Shown here: piece by piece, positions 1 through 11,228 of the stretch | How positions within the stretch are numbered: position 1 is the stretch's first letter | How the letters are laid out: each line of letters starts with the position of its first letter | DNA from: Streptomyces sp. CT34 | Lineage (GTDB): Bacteria; Actinomycetota; Actinomycetes; Streptomycetales; Streptomycetaceae | Direction: 5' to 3' | Length of the DNA: 49,131 nt | Assembly (NCBI RefSeq): GCF_000805335.1 | Contig: NZ_KN708638.1 | Location: 7,249,271 to 7,298,401, forward strand | Translations under genes and position numbers: made by a program | Notes under the pieces: generated by a model | What the model was told of the DNA's origin: nothing | The model's input: the letters and a program-made list of their open reading frames with translations, nothing else | Database searches by the model: none

Positions 1-234
1 CAGCAGCGAGCCCAGCGCGTCGATGAAGGTCGATTTTCCGACGCCGGGGACGCCGCTGATGCCCACCCGGCGGGCCACACCGGAGTGCGGCAGCAGCCGG
101 ATCAGCAGCTGCTGGGCCGCCGCGCGGTGATCGGGCCGGGTGGACTCGACCAGGGTGACCGCACGGGCGATCCAGGCGCGGGAACCCGCCCGGACCCCCT
201 CGGCGTACCGGTCGACATCGATCCTCGCAGGCAT
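1..234 (-). CDS. meaB: Methylmalonyl-CoA mutase-associated GTPase MeaB (N-terminal part, cut by window edge)
   Basis: The visible 78 residues hold the start of a MeaB/ArgK-type G3E GTPase. They comprise a helical N-terminal stretch and then a Walker A P-loop, GVPGVGKST, at about residues 61-69. The protein is a chaperone that loads and protects adenosylcobalamin in methylmalonyl-CoA mutase. The ATG start is 10 bases after the mutB stop, so it is the third gene of a mutA-mutB-meaB operon. The rest of the gene lies left of the window, so switch regions and length cannot be checked. The P-loop and position make the assignment secure. Confidence 0.9.
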   Translation of the reverse strand, partial: MPARIDVDRYAEGVRAGSRAWIARAVTLVESTRPDHRAAAQQLLIRLLPHSGVARRVGISGVPGVGKSTFIDALGSLL

Positions 235-244
235 GTCCCCCCGC

Positions 245-2511
<2,267 letters not shown>

Positions 2512-2512
<1 letters not shown>

Positions 2513-4401
2513 CACGCCACCTCCGTGACATCCAGGGCCGAGGTCAGCACCTCGACCGCGTCGCAGCCCGCGAACACGAACACATCCACACCGGCCGCCA
2601 CGAACTCCTCCCGGCGCTCACCCGGCCGGCCCGCCAGGTAGACGCGCACCGCCCCGGCCGACTTGAGCGCAGCCGCCACCTCGGCCGCCTGCTCGCCGTA
2701 CACCGCGTCGCTCGCGCACAGGCAGGCGATCCGCGCCCCGCTTCCGGCGAACGCCGCGGCCACCTCTTCCGCGGTCACCGGCGACGGCCCCTGCACGGTC
2801 TCGATCCCGCCGGCCTGGAAGAGATTGGCGGCGAACGCGACCCGTGCGGTGTGCCCCGCCACCGGGCCCAGCGCGGCCAGGAACACCTTCGGCCGGGCGC
2901 CGTCGGCCGCCAGCCGCGCATCGGACCGCGCCCGCAGCGCCTCGTACGCATCGTCCCGGCGCACCCGCGGCAGCCCGCCGGACCCCCGGCCGGCCGGCAC
3001 GGGCGCCGGTTCGCGGTGCACCGGCGGCTCGGCCAGATGCGGGAACTCGCTGACACCGGTGATCGGTTCGCGCCGGTGCGCCAGATCCTCGCTGCGCCGC
3101 CGCCAGGTCGCCGCCAGCCGGTTCCCGATCATCCCGGAGCCGAGCGCCGCGGCCTGACCGCCCGCGCCCTCGATCTCCTGGAAGAACTCCCAGCCCGCGC
3201 GGGCCAGTTCGTCGGTCAGCGCCTCCACGTACCAGGAGCCGCCCGCCGGGTCGATCACCTTCGCCAGATGCGACTCCTCCAGCAGCACCGACTGGGTGTT
3301 GCGGGCGATCCGCCGGGCGAACGCGTCCGGCAGGCCCAGCGCCGCGTCGAACGGCAGCACCGTCACCGCGTCCGCGCCGCCCACGCCCGCGGACAGCCCG
3401 GCGACCGTGGTGCGCAGCATGTTCACCCACGGATCCCGACGCGACATCATGACCGCTGAGCTGACGGCGTGTTGACGCTGCGCGGCGGCGCCCGGCGACA
3501 CGCCGCAGACCTCCGCGACCCGCGCCCACAGCCGCCGGGCGGCGCGCAGCTTGGCGATGGTCAGGAACTGGTCGGCGGTGGCGGCGTAGCGGAACTCCAG
3601 CTGCCGGCAGGCGTCGTCGATCCCCAGACCGGCCCGGGTCAGCTCCCGCAGATACGCCACGCCGGTGGCCAGCGACGCGCCCAGCTCCTCGGCCGCCGAA
3701 CCGCCCGCCTCGTGATACGGCAGCGCGTCGACGGCCACCGCCCGCAGCCGGGGCACCTCGCCGGCGCAGCGCACGGCCAGCCGCGCGGTCGCCGCCAGCA
3801 GGCCCGGCAGCGCGGCGCCGTCGCCCGTACGGGCCAGCACACCGAGCGGATCGGCGCCCAGATTGCCGCCCTCCGGCAGTGCCGCACCGGATTCCCGGTA
3901 CAGCTTCAGCAACTCCTCGGCGGCGGCCTCGCATTCGGCCCCCGCGTCCAGCACCACCGGCGCCAGGTCCAGATAGACGCCGCGGAGCGCCTCCGCCAGC
4001 CCCGCCACCGGTACGCCGCCGTCGCCGACGGCCAGCCACACCGAGGTGACGCCGTTCTCCAGATCGGCGAGCAGCGCCTCGTTCACGCGCCGCGGATCGG
4101 TGCCGGCCTGGCGCTGGCGGACGTCCCACCCCGAGACGGCGGTGCCCTCGGGGCGCCCCGCCCGTACGAAGGGCGGGAAACCGGGGTGCCCGAGGGCGGC
4201 CGGCGCGTCCTCGGCGGTATACAGCGGGCGGATGCGGATCCCGTCCTGGAGATCCGTGGCGAGGGCGTCCTCGGCGGCGGTACCTGCGGCCTCGGCGACG
4301 CCCGATTTGCGCAGTACGCCCTCGACCAGACGCTGCCACTGCGCTCGATCGGCATCCGGGAAGGCGGCGGCCAGGGGGAGTTCGGGGGACTCGGCGGTCA
4401 T
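2512..4401 (-). CDS. mutA: Methylmalonyl-CoA mutase small (beta) subunit
   Basis: This 629-residue protein is homologous to MutB along its length (compare ARRIARNTQSVLLEESHLAKVIDPAGGSWYVE-type segments in both) and is the non-catalytic partner of the heterodimer. The C-terminal Rossmann-like domain lacks D-x-H-x-x-G: the corresponding stretch reads ALGPVAGHTARVAF. This is normal for the small subunit. It is the first gene of the operon. A TAGCCT hexamer sits six bases before the ATG, so the mRNA may be leaderless. Its upstream region carries an inverted repeat, listed separately. Confidence 0.95.
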
Positions 4402-4437
4402 GGCAGCAGGCTAGGCGAACGACCGTTAGCCGGAGCA

Positions 4438-4471
4438 GGGGCAACCGCTGTGACCTTGCACTCGTTGCCCC
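4438..4471. promoter_or_regulatory. Inverted repeat upstream of mutA (candidate operator)
   Basis: Two perfect 8-base arms, GGGGCAAC and GTTGCCCC, are separated by 18 bases and lie 37-70 bases upstream of the mutA start. They could be an operator or a leader hairpin. The rest of the 347-base gap between mutA and the divergent gene at 4749 holds no convincing gene. I saw no cobalamin-riboswitch hallmark there. Function is inferred from position and symmetry only. Confidence 0.4.
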
Positions 4472-4748
4472 GGCCGCCCCCGGCGCGCTACAGGAATCCG
4501 CCCCTCCGCACCTTTGTCAACCCCCGGGACGGACGATTTCCGCCGCCGAGGACCGCAACGCCCCGCCCGCCACCTTGTCGGCCGGATGACCGGATTGCCG
4601 GGCTCCGGAGCCGCCGGCGCACGCGGCCCCCGGTGGCGCGTCCGCGCGGGCGGCGGCCGTGGGCAGCGGCGGCGGCCCGCGCCGGTGCGCTCCGTGCCGC
4701 CTTCGTCCGAAGCGATAGCGTGGGCCCGGCACCACACCGAGGAGCGGA

Positions 4749-6038
4749 ATGCCCAGGCCGACCGTCACCCGCACCACGATCGCCGCCGTCCCCCTCCTGC
4801 TGATCCTGCTGCTCACCGCCGTCGTCCTGCTGATGCCGGCGCTGCCGCCGGCCGCCCCGGACCGCGCCGCCTGCACGGGGCGCACCCCCGCCTCCTGGTC
4901 CGCCGACCCGGCACCCACCGACGCGTTCGCCCGCTACGGCGACGACAACACCCGCACCGACGACTGGACCGGCGGCGACGGCACCCACTCGGTGCGCCTC
5001 CCGGACGGCCGCACCCTCTGGCTGTTCTCGGACACCTTCCTCGACCGGGTGCACCCACCACCCAACCCCCAGGGTCAGCCCTACAGTTGGCGCACCGCGG
5101 ACACCGGCGGCACCCCCTACCTCCGGCACAACTCGCTGGTGGTGATGTCCCCCGAGGGCCGCCCGGTGCGCACCCTGACCGGCGGCGGCCCGGCCGCGCC
5201 CGGCCCGTTCTTCCCCGACCCGCCCGGCGGCGGCTGGCGCTGGCCGGTCCACGCGCGCGTGGAGCCCCGCACCCCCGGCTCGCCCGAGAAGGTGGTCCGG
5301 GTCCTGCTGTGGAACCGCGTCCCCGGCACCGGCACCTGGGTCTTCGGGATGCCCCGCGGCACCGAGGTCGCCACCCTCTCCCTGCCCGGCCTCCACCTGG
5401 AGGGCATCAGCGAGGCCGCCGAGGCGGACACGGTCGCCGACCCCGGCCGGCGCGTCCTCTACGGCGCCGCGGCCGTCGCCGACCGTGGCTGGAGCTACGT
5501 TTTCGGCGGCGACGACCCGCCCGCGTCCCCCGCCGACAGCGCCTATCTCGCGCGGGTCCCGGACGGGCGGCTCGCGGACCGCGCGGCCTGGCGCTTCTGG
5601 GACGGCGCACACTGGCAGCGGCGGCCCGAGCGGGCCGCGCCGGTACTGCGCGGCGGCGGCCGGCGCGGCGTGGGCAGCGCCTTCACCGTCGTCCGCGACG
5701 GCGCGACCTGGGTGCTGTTCACGATGGACACCCCCGCCGGCGGCACCGCCGGCATCCGCACGATCACCAGCTACTGGTCCTGCTCGCCCGAGGGGCCCTG
5801 GCACGGCCCCAACGGGCGGATCACCCCGCCGCGGCCCGCCGGCCCCGACCCAGGGCACATCGCCGTCTACAACCCGCAGGCGCACCCTGAATTCACCGCC
5901 GGCGGCGCCCTGTTGCTCAGTTACGACGTCAACTGGCTCGGCCCGCCCGGCACCCCCGCCGACCCGCAGGTCAACGGCGATGTCGCGCTCTACCGGCCGC
6001 GCTTCCTGCGCGTGCGGATGGCGCCCGCAAAGCCCTGA
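4749..6038 (+). CDS. Exported or membrane-anchored DUF4185-like protein (beta-propeller type)
   Basis: A 429-residue protein with one strongly hydrophobic N-terminal segment at about residues 10-38 and a short basic start. It is therefore a signal peptide or membrane anchor with the bulk outside the cell. The body has Trp/Gly/Asp-rich repeats such as RTLWLFSDTFLDRV, WSYVFGGDD and WVLFTMDTP. These recall DUF4185/DUF5005 proteins, which are thought to be five-bladed propellers related to glycoside hydrolases. No catalytic residues can be named. The ATG is preceded by GAGGAG four bases upstream. It is divergent from mutA and ends tail-to-tail with the DUF1992 gene. Substrate is unknown. Confidence 0.7.
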   Translation: MPRPTVTRTTIAAVPLLLILLLTAVVLLMPALPPAAPDRAACTGRTPASWSADPAPTDAFARYGDDNTRTDDWTGGDGTHSVRLPDGRTLWLFSDTFLDRVHPPPNPQGQPYSWRTADTGGTPYLRHNSLVVMSPEGRPVRTLTGGGPAAPGPFFPDPPGGGWRWPVHARVEPRTPGSPEKVVRVLLWNRVPGTGTWVFGMPRGTEVATLSLPGLHLEGISEAAEADTVADPGRRVLYGAAAVADRGWSYVFGGDDPPASPADSAYLARVPDGRLADRAAWRFWDGAHWQRRPERAAPVLRGGGRRGVGSAFTVVRDGATWVLFTMDTPAGGTAGIRTITSYWSCSPEGPWHGPNGRITPPRPAGPDPGHIAVYNPQAHPEFTAGGALLLSYDVNWLGPPGTPADPQVNGDVALYRPRFLRVRMAPAKP

Positions 6039-6048
6039 AGCGGGCGCC
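6020..6048. terminator. Bidirectional hairpin between convergent genes
   Basis: A perfect 9-base stem, GGCGCCCGC/GCGGGCGCC, has an 11-base loop that contains the stop codon of the upstream plus-strand gene. Its place between two convergent genes 18 bases apart fits a shared terminator. There is no U tract, as is usual in high-GC actinobacteria. Confidence 0.55.
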
Positions 6049-6056
6049 GGTGCCGC

Positions 6057-6458
6057 TCAACCACCGTGCCGCTCCCGCCACTTGGCGGCCCGCTCCTCGA
6101 CGTCGAACGGGACGAGGTTGAGCGGCGGCCCGTCCAGCGGCGCGGCCAGCGCCGCCCGGATCCGGTCGTTGATCTCCGTCAGGATGCGGCGCAACGCGGC
6201 CTCGCTCGGCGCCCGTTCGGCGGCGGCCAGCGCGTCCTCGGCCTCCTTGCGCAGCGCCAGGCTCGCGGGCAGCAGCGAGAGGTGCTCGCGGCTCATCTTC
6301 TCCTTGATCCACCACATCTCGTCATAGGGCCGGTCGAGGTGGGGGAGGGGCTTGCCGAATCCCTCGAGATCTTCGAACGCGCCGCGTTCGGCCGCCTCAC
6401 GGATCTGCTTGTCGGTCCAGCTCTCGAAGCTGATACCCGGGGGTTTGCGCTCGGTCAT
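6057..6458 (-). CDS. DUF1992 (DnaJ-C28-like) family protein
   Basis: A 133-residue soluble protein with the DUF1992 signature: FESWTDKQIREAAERGAFEDLEG-type N-terminus, then GFGKPLP and WWIKEKM. The same domain occurs in eukaryotic DNAJC28. Bacterial function is unknown. The C-terminal half is helical and ends in a basic KWRERHGG stretch. The ATG is chosen because GGGAGA sits eight bases upstream. It is monocistronic, since the next gene on this strand starts well upstream and is unrelated. Confidence 0.85.
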   Translation of the reverse strand: MTERKPPGISFESWTDKQIREAAERGAFEDLEGFGKPLPHLDRPYDEMWWIKEKMSREHLSLLPASLALRKEAEDALAAAERAPSEAALRRILTEINDRIRAALAAPLDGPPLNLVPFDVEERAAKWRERHGG

Positions 6459-6530
6459 CGTGTGCGTCTCCCGAGAGTGCGGGCCGGTCGGTCCTCGTCC
6501 CCACGGTAGCGCGGCGGGCCCCGCCGGAGG

Positions 6531-7163
6531 TCAGCCGGCCGGGCTCGCGCTGGCGGTGGTGCCCCCGGTCCCGCCGGTGTCGGTCGGGGTCGGCAGCACC
6601 ACCGGGAAGGCGTTGTTGCCGCCGCACACCATCGGGCCGACGCGGACGCCCCCGCCGACCAGGGTCACGGTGACCTGGCCCGGCGGCTTGTTGCCCGGGA
6701 CCCGGGCGTTGGCGGCGGTGCACACCAGCTGGTTCATCGACGCCGGGTCCAGCAGCTTGGCGTTCACCGGCAGGGTGATCACGACGGTGCCCGAACCGGT
6801 CTCGGCGGTCACCGGCCCGGGGAACTTCGGCACCACACTGGAGAGCCCGCGCATCCGCTCGGCGTGGTTCGGCCCCGCCATCAGCAGCTGGATCGCCTGC
6901 CTCGGGTCCACCGGAGCCTTCGCCGGACGGGTCGCCGAGCGCAGCCCGGACGGGCCGTAGAAGAACAGCTGGACATCGGCCGCGGGCTGGCCCGGCGACT
7001 TGACGCCGGTCGCCGGTTCACCGGCGTCGATGACGTCGGTGGGCTCGATGCCGCAGCCGGCCAGCACACCGGCGAGCAGGGCGCCCAGGGAGCCCAGGGC
7101 GATCCGCCGGGTCCTTGCGGCCGGCACGGCGCGGCGGGCGATCATGGTAGGGAGGGCGGTCAT
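6531..7163 (-). CDS. Lipoprotein of a two-component operon
   Basis: A 210-residue protein with a basic N-terminus, a hydrophobic h-region and a lipobox, LAGVLAGC, with the lipidated Cys near residue 38. It is an exported lipoprotein. Conserved-looking stretches such as VQLFFYGPSG and DPRQAIQLLMAGP resemble the GerMN-type domain found in other sensor-operon lipoproteins such as LpqB. It ends in a Thr/Gly/Ser-rich tail. Its ATG overlaps the kinase stop as ATGA, so it is translationally coupled to the sensor. It probably modulates that sensor at the membrane, as lipoproteins in similar actinobacterial operons do. That role is inferred. Confidence 0.8.
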   Translation of the reverse strand: MTALPTMIARRAVPAARTRRIALGSLGALLAGVLAGCGIEPTDVIDAGEPATGVKSPGQPAADVQLFFYGPSGLRSATRPAKAPVDPRQAIQLLMAGPNHAERMRGLSSVVPKFPGPVTAETGSGTVVITLPVNAKLLDPASMNQLVCTAANARVPGNKPPGQVTVTLVGGGVRVGPMVCGGNNAFPVVLPTPTDTGGTGGTTASASPAG

Positions 7164-8827
7164 GCGGTGTCGTCCTCTTTCCCGGCCCCGGGGCGCTCGC
7201 CCGGCCGGCCGTCAGCCTGGTCGTCCGGCGCGCGGTCCGGGGCCGCGTCCGCACCGGCGCCGTCGGCGGCCGGCTCGCCGGCGGGCGGACGGCCGGACTG
7301 CGGCGCGCCCTCCGGTGTCCCGCCGTCCGGTGCGGCGTCGTCCCGTGCGGCGTCGTCCCGTGCCGGGGACGGCCGCAGCGGCAGCTCCACGCTGAACACC
7401 GCACCGCCCTCGGGGGAGTTGGCGGCGCGCAGGGTACCGCCGTGCAGCCGGATGTTCTCCTGCGCGATGGCCAGCCCCAGCCCGCTGCCCTCCGACCGGG
7501 CGCGCGCCGAGTCCGCCTTGTAGAAGCGGTCGAAGACATGCGGCAGCACCTCGGGGGCGATCCCGGGGCCGCTGTCGCGGATCTCGATCAGCAGCCGGCC
7601 GGCGCCCGGCTCCGGCGCGTGCAGCACCACCCGGACCGGCTCCCCGCCGTGGTGCAGGGCGTTGCCGACGAGATTGGCGACCACCACGTCCAGCCGCCGC
7701 GGGTCGAGCCGGGCCCGTACGTCGGCCGGCAGCTCGGCCGCGACGCGCTGCTGCCAGGCCCTGGCCTGGAGGGTCTTGCGGATCGTCTCGGCGACATCGA
7801 CCTCGTCCAGATGGAGCGCGGCGGCCCCGGCGTCGAACCGCGAGACCTCCATCAGGTCCTCCACCATCCGCGCCAGCTTCCCGGTCTCCTGGCTGATCAG
7901 CCGGACCGCGGAGGCGGTGTCCGGGTCCAGCGAGTCGGCGTCCTCGTCCAGCACGTCGGTGACCGCCGACATCGCCGCCAGCGGCGTGCGCAGCTCGTGC
8001 GAGACATCGGCCGCGAACCGCCGCGAGTTCGCCTCCATCCGGCGCAGCTCGGCCATGCTCTCCTCCAGCCGCGCCGCCATGTCGTTGAACGTCCTGGACA
8101 GATCGGCGAGTTCGTCGGCGCCCTTGACCTCCAAGCGGGTGTCCAGCTTGCCCTCGGCGATCCGCCCGGCGGCCTGCCGCAGCCCCCGGACCGGCCGCAG
8201 CACTCCGCGCGCCGCGACCAGCGGCAGTATCACGGCCAGCGCGAACGCCGGCAGCGCGCCGCCGCGCGCGGCGTTCACCAGCGCCTCGACATTGGCCTCC
8301 TCGGCGCTCAGCGGCAGCTGCGCGTACACCGTCAGCGCGGACGCCGCACCGTCCGACTGGCGCACCGGCATCCCGATCAGCAGCCACGGGTCGCCGTCGC
8401 GGTCGATGCGCTGGAAGGCCGGCACCCGGCGCTTCTCCACCGACTTCTTGAAGTCGGCCGGCACCGCCATCTCGCGCCGCAGCCCGCCCTGGTCACTGTC
8501 CGGGACGCCGTTGTAATGCACCGTGATGTCCCAGTCGCGGGACTTGCCCGACCGCTCCAGCTGCACCCGGAAGAAGTCCAGGGCCGTCTGGGACGGCGGC
8601 ACCGCCAGCTCCGGTGCCAGCGAATTGACCTGGGCCCGCAGGTCGTTGACCGCCCCGTCCTGGGACCGCTGGAGGATGGCGTTGCGGGCCTCGCGGTAGG
8701 TCAGCCCCGCGGTGGTCAGCGCACTGACCGCGGCCACCAGCAGGAACGCCACCACGAGCCGGGCCCGCAGCCCGCGCGGCACGGAGAGGGCCGGCAGCAG
8801 ACGGCCCAGGCGGCCCTTGCGGTTCAC
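7160..8827 (-). CDS. Sensor histidine kinase (HAMP, HisKA, HATPase)
   Basis: 555 residues. A transmembrane segment lies at about 23-43, followed by an extracytoplasmic sensor domain to about 185 and a second membrane segment near 190-205. Then come HAMP (VLRPVRGLRQAAGRIAEGKL), HisKA with the phospho-accepting His near residue 277 in DVSHELRTPLA, and the ATPase boxes NLVGNALHHG, DSGPGI and GSGLGLAI. The last 75 residues form an Asp/Pro/Gly/Ala-rich hydrophilic tail containing a duplicated ARDDA, which is unusual for the class. The GTG start overlaps the response-regulator stop as GTGA. The signal is not predictable. The AfsQ2 type is similar in layout, but the neighbours do not match the afsQ locus. 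Confidence 0.93.
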   Translation of the reverse strand: MNRKGRLGRLLPALSVPRGLRARLVVAFLLVAAVSALTTAGLTYREARNAILQRSQDGAVNDLRAQVNSLAPELAVPPSQTALDFFRVQLERSGKSRDWDITVHYNGVPDSDQGGLRREMAVPADFKKSVEKRRVPAFQRIDRDGDPWLLIGMPVRQSDGAASALTVYAQLPLSAEEANVEALVNAARGGALPAFALAVILPLVAARGVLRPVRGLRQAAGRIAEGKLDTRLEVKGADELADLSRTFNDMAARLEESMAELRRMEANSRRFAADVSHELRTPLAAMSAVTDVLDEDADSLDPDTASAVRLISQETGKLARMVEDLMEVSRFDAGAAALHLDEVDVAETIRKTLQARAWQQRVAAELPADVRARLDPRRLDVVVANLVGNALHHGGEPVRVVLHAPEPGAGRLLIEIRDSGPGIAPEVLPHVFDRFYKADSARARSEGSGLGLAIAQENIRLHGGTLRAANSPEGGAVFSVELPLRPSPARDDAARDDAAPDGGTPEGAPQSGRPPAGEPAADGAGADAAPDRAPDDQADGRPGERPGAGKEDDTA

Positions 8828-9528
8828 AGTGGCCCGAAGCGGTAGCCGAACCCGCGGACGGTCTGGACGTAGCGGGGGCTGCGCGGGACGTCCTCTATCT
8901 TCGTCCGCAGCCGCATCACACAGGCGTCCACCAGCCGCGCGTCGCCGTGGTAGCTGTGCTCCCAGACGTGCTCCAGCAGCTGCTGGCGGCTGAAGACCTG
9001 CCCCGGGGTCGCGGACAGGAACAGCAGCAGCTTCATCTCGGACGGCGCCAGCGCCAGGTCCTGACCGCCCTTGGCGACGACCAGACCGGCCCGGTCGATG
9101 GCCAGTTCGCCGTAGGTCTCCACAGGAGAGGGCCCCGGCTCGATGGCCGGGGCGCCGTCGGCGGGCAGTGCCGTACGCCGCAGTACCGCGCGGATCCGGG
9201 CCTCCAGGACCTCACCGCGGGCCGGCTTGACGATGTAGTCGTCGGCACCGGCCTCCAGTCCGAGCACCACATCGAGGTCGTCGCCGCGGGCGGTGAGCAT
9301 GATGATCGGCAGCTGCCGCTCGGCGCGGATCAGCCGGCAGATCTCGAACCCGTCTTTACCCGGCAGCATCAGGTCCAGCAGTACGATGTCAGGACGGAAG
9401 CCGGGCAGCGTCGCCAACCCTTCCTCGCCGCTTGCCGCCGCCGCCACCTCGTGGCCGCGCCGACGCAGTGCGAGGCTCACTCCGTCCCGTACTGCGGCGT
9501 CGTCCTCGATCAGAAGTACTCGTGGCAT
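8824..9528 (-). CDS. OmpR/PhoB-family response regulator
   Basis: 234 residues. An N-terminal receiver domain has the acidic pair in LLIEDDAAVRDG, phospho-acceptor Asp near residue 52 in LLDLMLPG, and the conserved Thr and Lys of MLTARGDD and YIVKP. A C-terminal winged helix with the signature YQTVRGFGYRF-like end binds DNA. It is the first gene of the regulator-kinase-lipoprotein operon. No Shine-Dalgarno is seen, and a GATACT hexamer (9535-9540) lies six bases before the ATG, so the transcript is probably leaderless. It may control its own operon and the divergent deacetylase across the 157-base gap. Confidence 0.94.
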   Translation of the reverse strand: MPRVLLIEDDAAVRDGVSLALRRRGHEVAAAASGEEGLATLPGFRPDIVLLDLMLPGKDGFEICRLIRAERQLPIIMLTARGDDLDVVLGLEAGADDYIVKPARGEVLEARIRAVLRRTALPADGAPAIEPGPSPVETYGELAIDRAGLVVAKGGQDLALAPSEMKLLLFLSATPGQVFSRQQLLEHVWEHSYHGDARLVDACVMRLRTKIEDVPRSPRYVQTVRGFGYRFGPL

Positions 9529-9685
9529 GGGTCCAGTATCAATAAGTTTCATGATGGATCCGTAACAGGCGCATCCTGTCCCGAGTCCGGTGCATCTGTG
9601 GGGGTGCAGGCGGCGACAGTGCGAGGGCGCACGCACCGCCGCCGAGGTACGCAGACAAGCAGAGCACACGAGGGCGGGATCGAAC

Positions 9686-10483
9686 ATGGCAGGGCGCTTC
9701 GGGGCGGGACGGCGGTTCTTCGGGATAGAGAGCGGCATCATCGGCGTGACCACGGCGGCCGTGGCGTCACTGGCGGTCGCCGGGGCCTTCGCCTTCCTCC
9801 AGCCCGGCGCCACCGCCAAGGCCGAGGCCGACACCGTCGATGCCGCCCGGCAGTCCGCCAGGCCGGCCCGCAGCGCACCGGTCGATCCGTCCATCGTGCA
9901 CGCCTCGGACCGTCCGGGCCGCAGCCTGAACATCACCATCGACGACGGCCCGGACCCGGTCTGGACCCCGAAGGTGCTGGCCGTCCTGAAGAAGTACGAC
10001 GTCAAGGCGACCTTCTGCATGATCGGTCCGCAGGCCGAGGCGCACCCCGACCTCGTCAAGAAGGTGGTCGCCGGCGGGCACCGGCTCTGCGACCACACCA
10101 TCAGCCACAACACCGCCATGGACCACCGGTCGGAGAAGTACCAGTCCCAGCAGATACTCGACGCCCAGAAGATGATCGAGAAAGCGGCGGGCGGCGCCAA
10201 GGTCGACTACTACCGCGCCCCCGGCGGCGCCTTCACCCCGTACAGCCGCAAGCTGGCCGCCGGGCACGGCATGCGCCCGCTGGGCTGGAACGTCGACAGC
10301 AAGGACTTCGAGGGCGGCAGCGTGGCCAAGATAGAGGCGACCGTCCGCGGTGAACTCCACAACGGCCCGACCGTCCTCTTCCACGACGGCGGCGGCAACC
10401 GCGCCCGGACGGTCGCGTCCCTGGACCGGCTGCTGCCGTGGATGAAGGAGCAGGGCTACGGATTCGGCTTCCCCCAGCGGTAG
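9686..10483 (+). CDS. Secreted or anchored polysaccharide deacetylase (NodB domain)
   Basis: 265 residues with an N-terminal hydrophobic segment at about 18-38, so exported. The NodB domain spans about 80-262. Visible catalytic motifs are ITIDDGPD (Asp86/Asp87), the metal-binding HTISH (His137, His141), RAPGG (Arg177), and LFHDGGG (His233/Asp234). It removes N-acetyl or O-acetyl groups from peptidoglycan or another polysaccharide. It is monocistronic, divergent from the two-component operon, and followed by a very strong hairpin. ATG at 9686 was chosen because it starts the export signal. Upstream in-frame codons are not supported. Confidence 0.9.
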   Translation: MAGRFGAGRRFFGIESGIIGVTTAAVASLAVAGAFAFLQPGATAKAEADTVDAARQSARPARSAPVDPSIVHASDRPGRSLNITIDDGPDPVWTPKVLAVLKKYDVKATFCMIGPQAEAHPDLVKKVVAGGHRLCDHTISHNTAMDHRSEKYQSQQILDAQKMIEKAAGGAKVDYYRAPGGAFTPYSRKLAAGHGMRPLGWNVDSKDFEGGSVAKIEATVRGELHNGPTVLFHDGGGNRARTVASLDRLLPWMKEQGYGFGFPQR

Positions 10484-10541
10484 GTCCCTGCCGACGGTGC
10501 GCGGGGCCGGTCGGCCGGCGCACCGCCGGTCATGGCCGATC

Positions 10542-10581
10542 ATGCGGAACGGGCCGGTGCTCTCACCGGCCCGTTCCGCAT
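10542..10581. terminator. Strong hairpin terminator, 18-bp perfect stem
   Basis: An 18-base perfect inverted repeat (left arm ATGCGGAACGGGCCGGTG) with a four-base CTCT loop lies between the convergent deacetylase and SsgA-like genes. It is probably a bidirectional intrinsic terminator. The rest of this gap shows nothing gene-like. Confidence 0.85.
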
Positions 10582-10665
10582 ATCGGGCAGTGGACGAACT
10601 CCGCCCCGATCATCCCCTATTGCCGCTTTGCTCCGCTGCCGCCGTGCCCTGACGGCAGCGGTCCG

Positions 10666-11079
10666 TCACGCCGCGCCGAACAGCTCCGCCAGCCCGCGCT
10701 CCACACCCAGGTACTCCTGCTCGCTCCCCGCCGGCACCGCCTCGTAGGAGCGGGCCAGGAACTGCCGCACGTCCTCGGTCCGCAGCTGGACCATGGCGAT
10801 GCCCTCGTCCGCGTGGAACTCCATCACCGTGCGCTCCGGACCCGACGGCCGCACCCGTACGTCGCCCCGGCCGGCCGGCATCCGCAGCCCCTCGGCGAGC
10901 AGTTCACGGGCGAACGCCCAGTCCACCGCCGCGCCGTCCAGCGAGATCTCCGGCGGGAAGGACATCCGCACCGCCAGCGGATCGGCGGGCTGGTAGTGCA
11001 GCACCGCGGGCACCGCCTGCGAGCCGAACGAGGTCGCGAGGAGGCGGACCTGGACGGCTTGGTCGATGACGGGGTTCAT
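10666..11079 (-). CDS. SsgA-like protein (SALP), sporulation/cell-division regulator
   Basis: 137 residues, full length for the SsgA family, which is confined to morphologically complex actinomycetes. Family features seen are PAVLHYQPADPLAVRMSF, WAFARELLAEGL, and the glycine/valine stretch GRGDVRVRPSG. These proteins guide septum placement and cell-wall remodelling during sporulation. It does not match SsgB closely enough to name it, so the paralogue is left open. It starts at an ATG with GAGGAG-like bases upstream. It stands alone. Confidence 0.9.
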   Translation of the reverse strand: MNPVIDQAVQVRLLATSFGSQAVPAVLHYQPADPLAVRMSFPPEISLDGAAVDWAFARELLAEGLRMPAGRGDVRVRPSGPERTVMEFHADEGIAMVQLRTEDVRQFLARSYEAVPAGSEQEYLGVERGLAELFGAA

Positions 11080-11228
11080 CGCGGCTGCTCCTCACGGCTG
11101 TCGGCGCACGGGTCATGGGCACGGTCATCCAGTAGGACGCTGTGCCCCCGCCCGTCGTGCACGCGACAGGGGTGTGATCTGTGTCATGCCGGCCGAGATC
11201 CTCCGGAACCCCGCAATCCGGATCTCCG

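Noticed and set aside
4402..4748. Cobalamin riboswitch ahead of mutA
   Set aside because: No B12-box-like core was found and mutA looks leaderless. Only the inverted repeat is supported.
7160..9528. Naming the two-component pair afsQ1/afsQ2
   Set aside because: Operon layout with a lipoprotein is similar, but the expected divergent sigma-factor gene is absent and sequence alone does not decide it.
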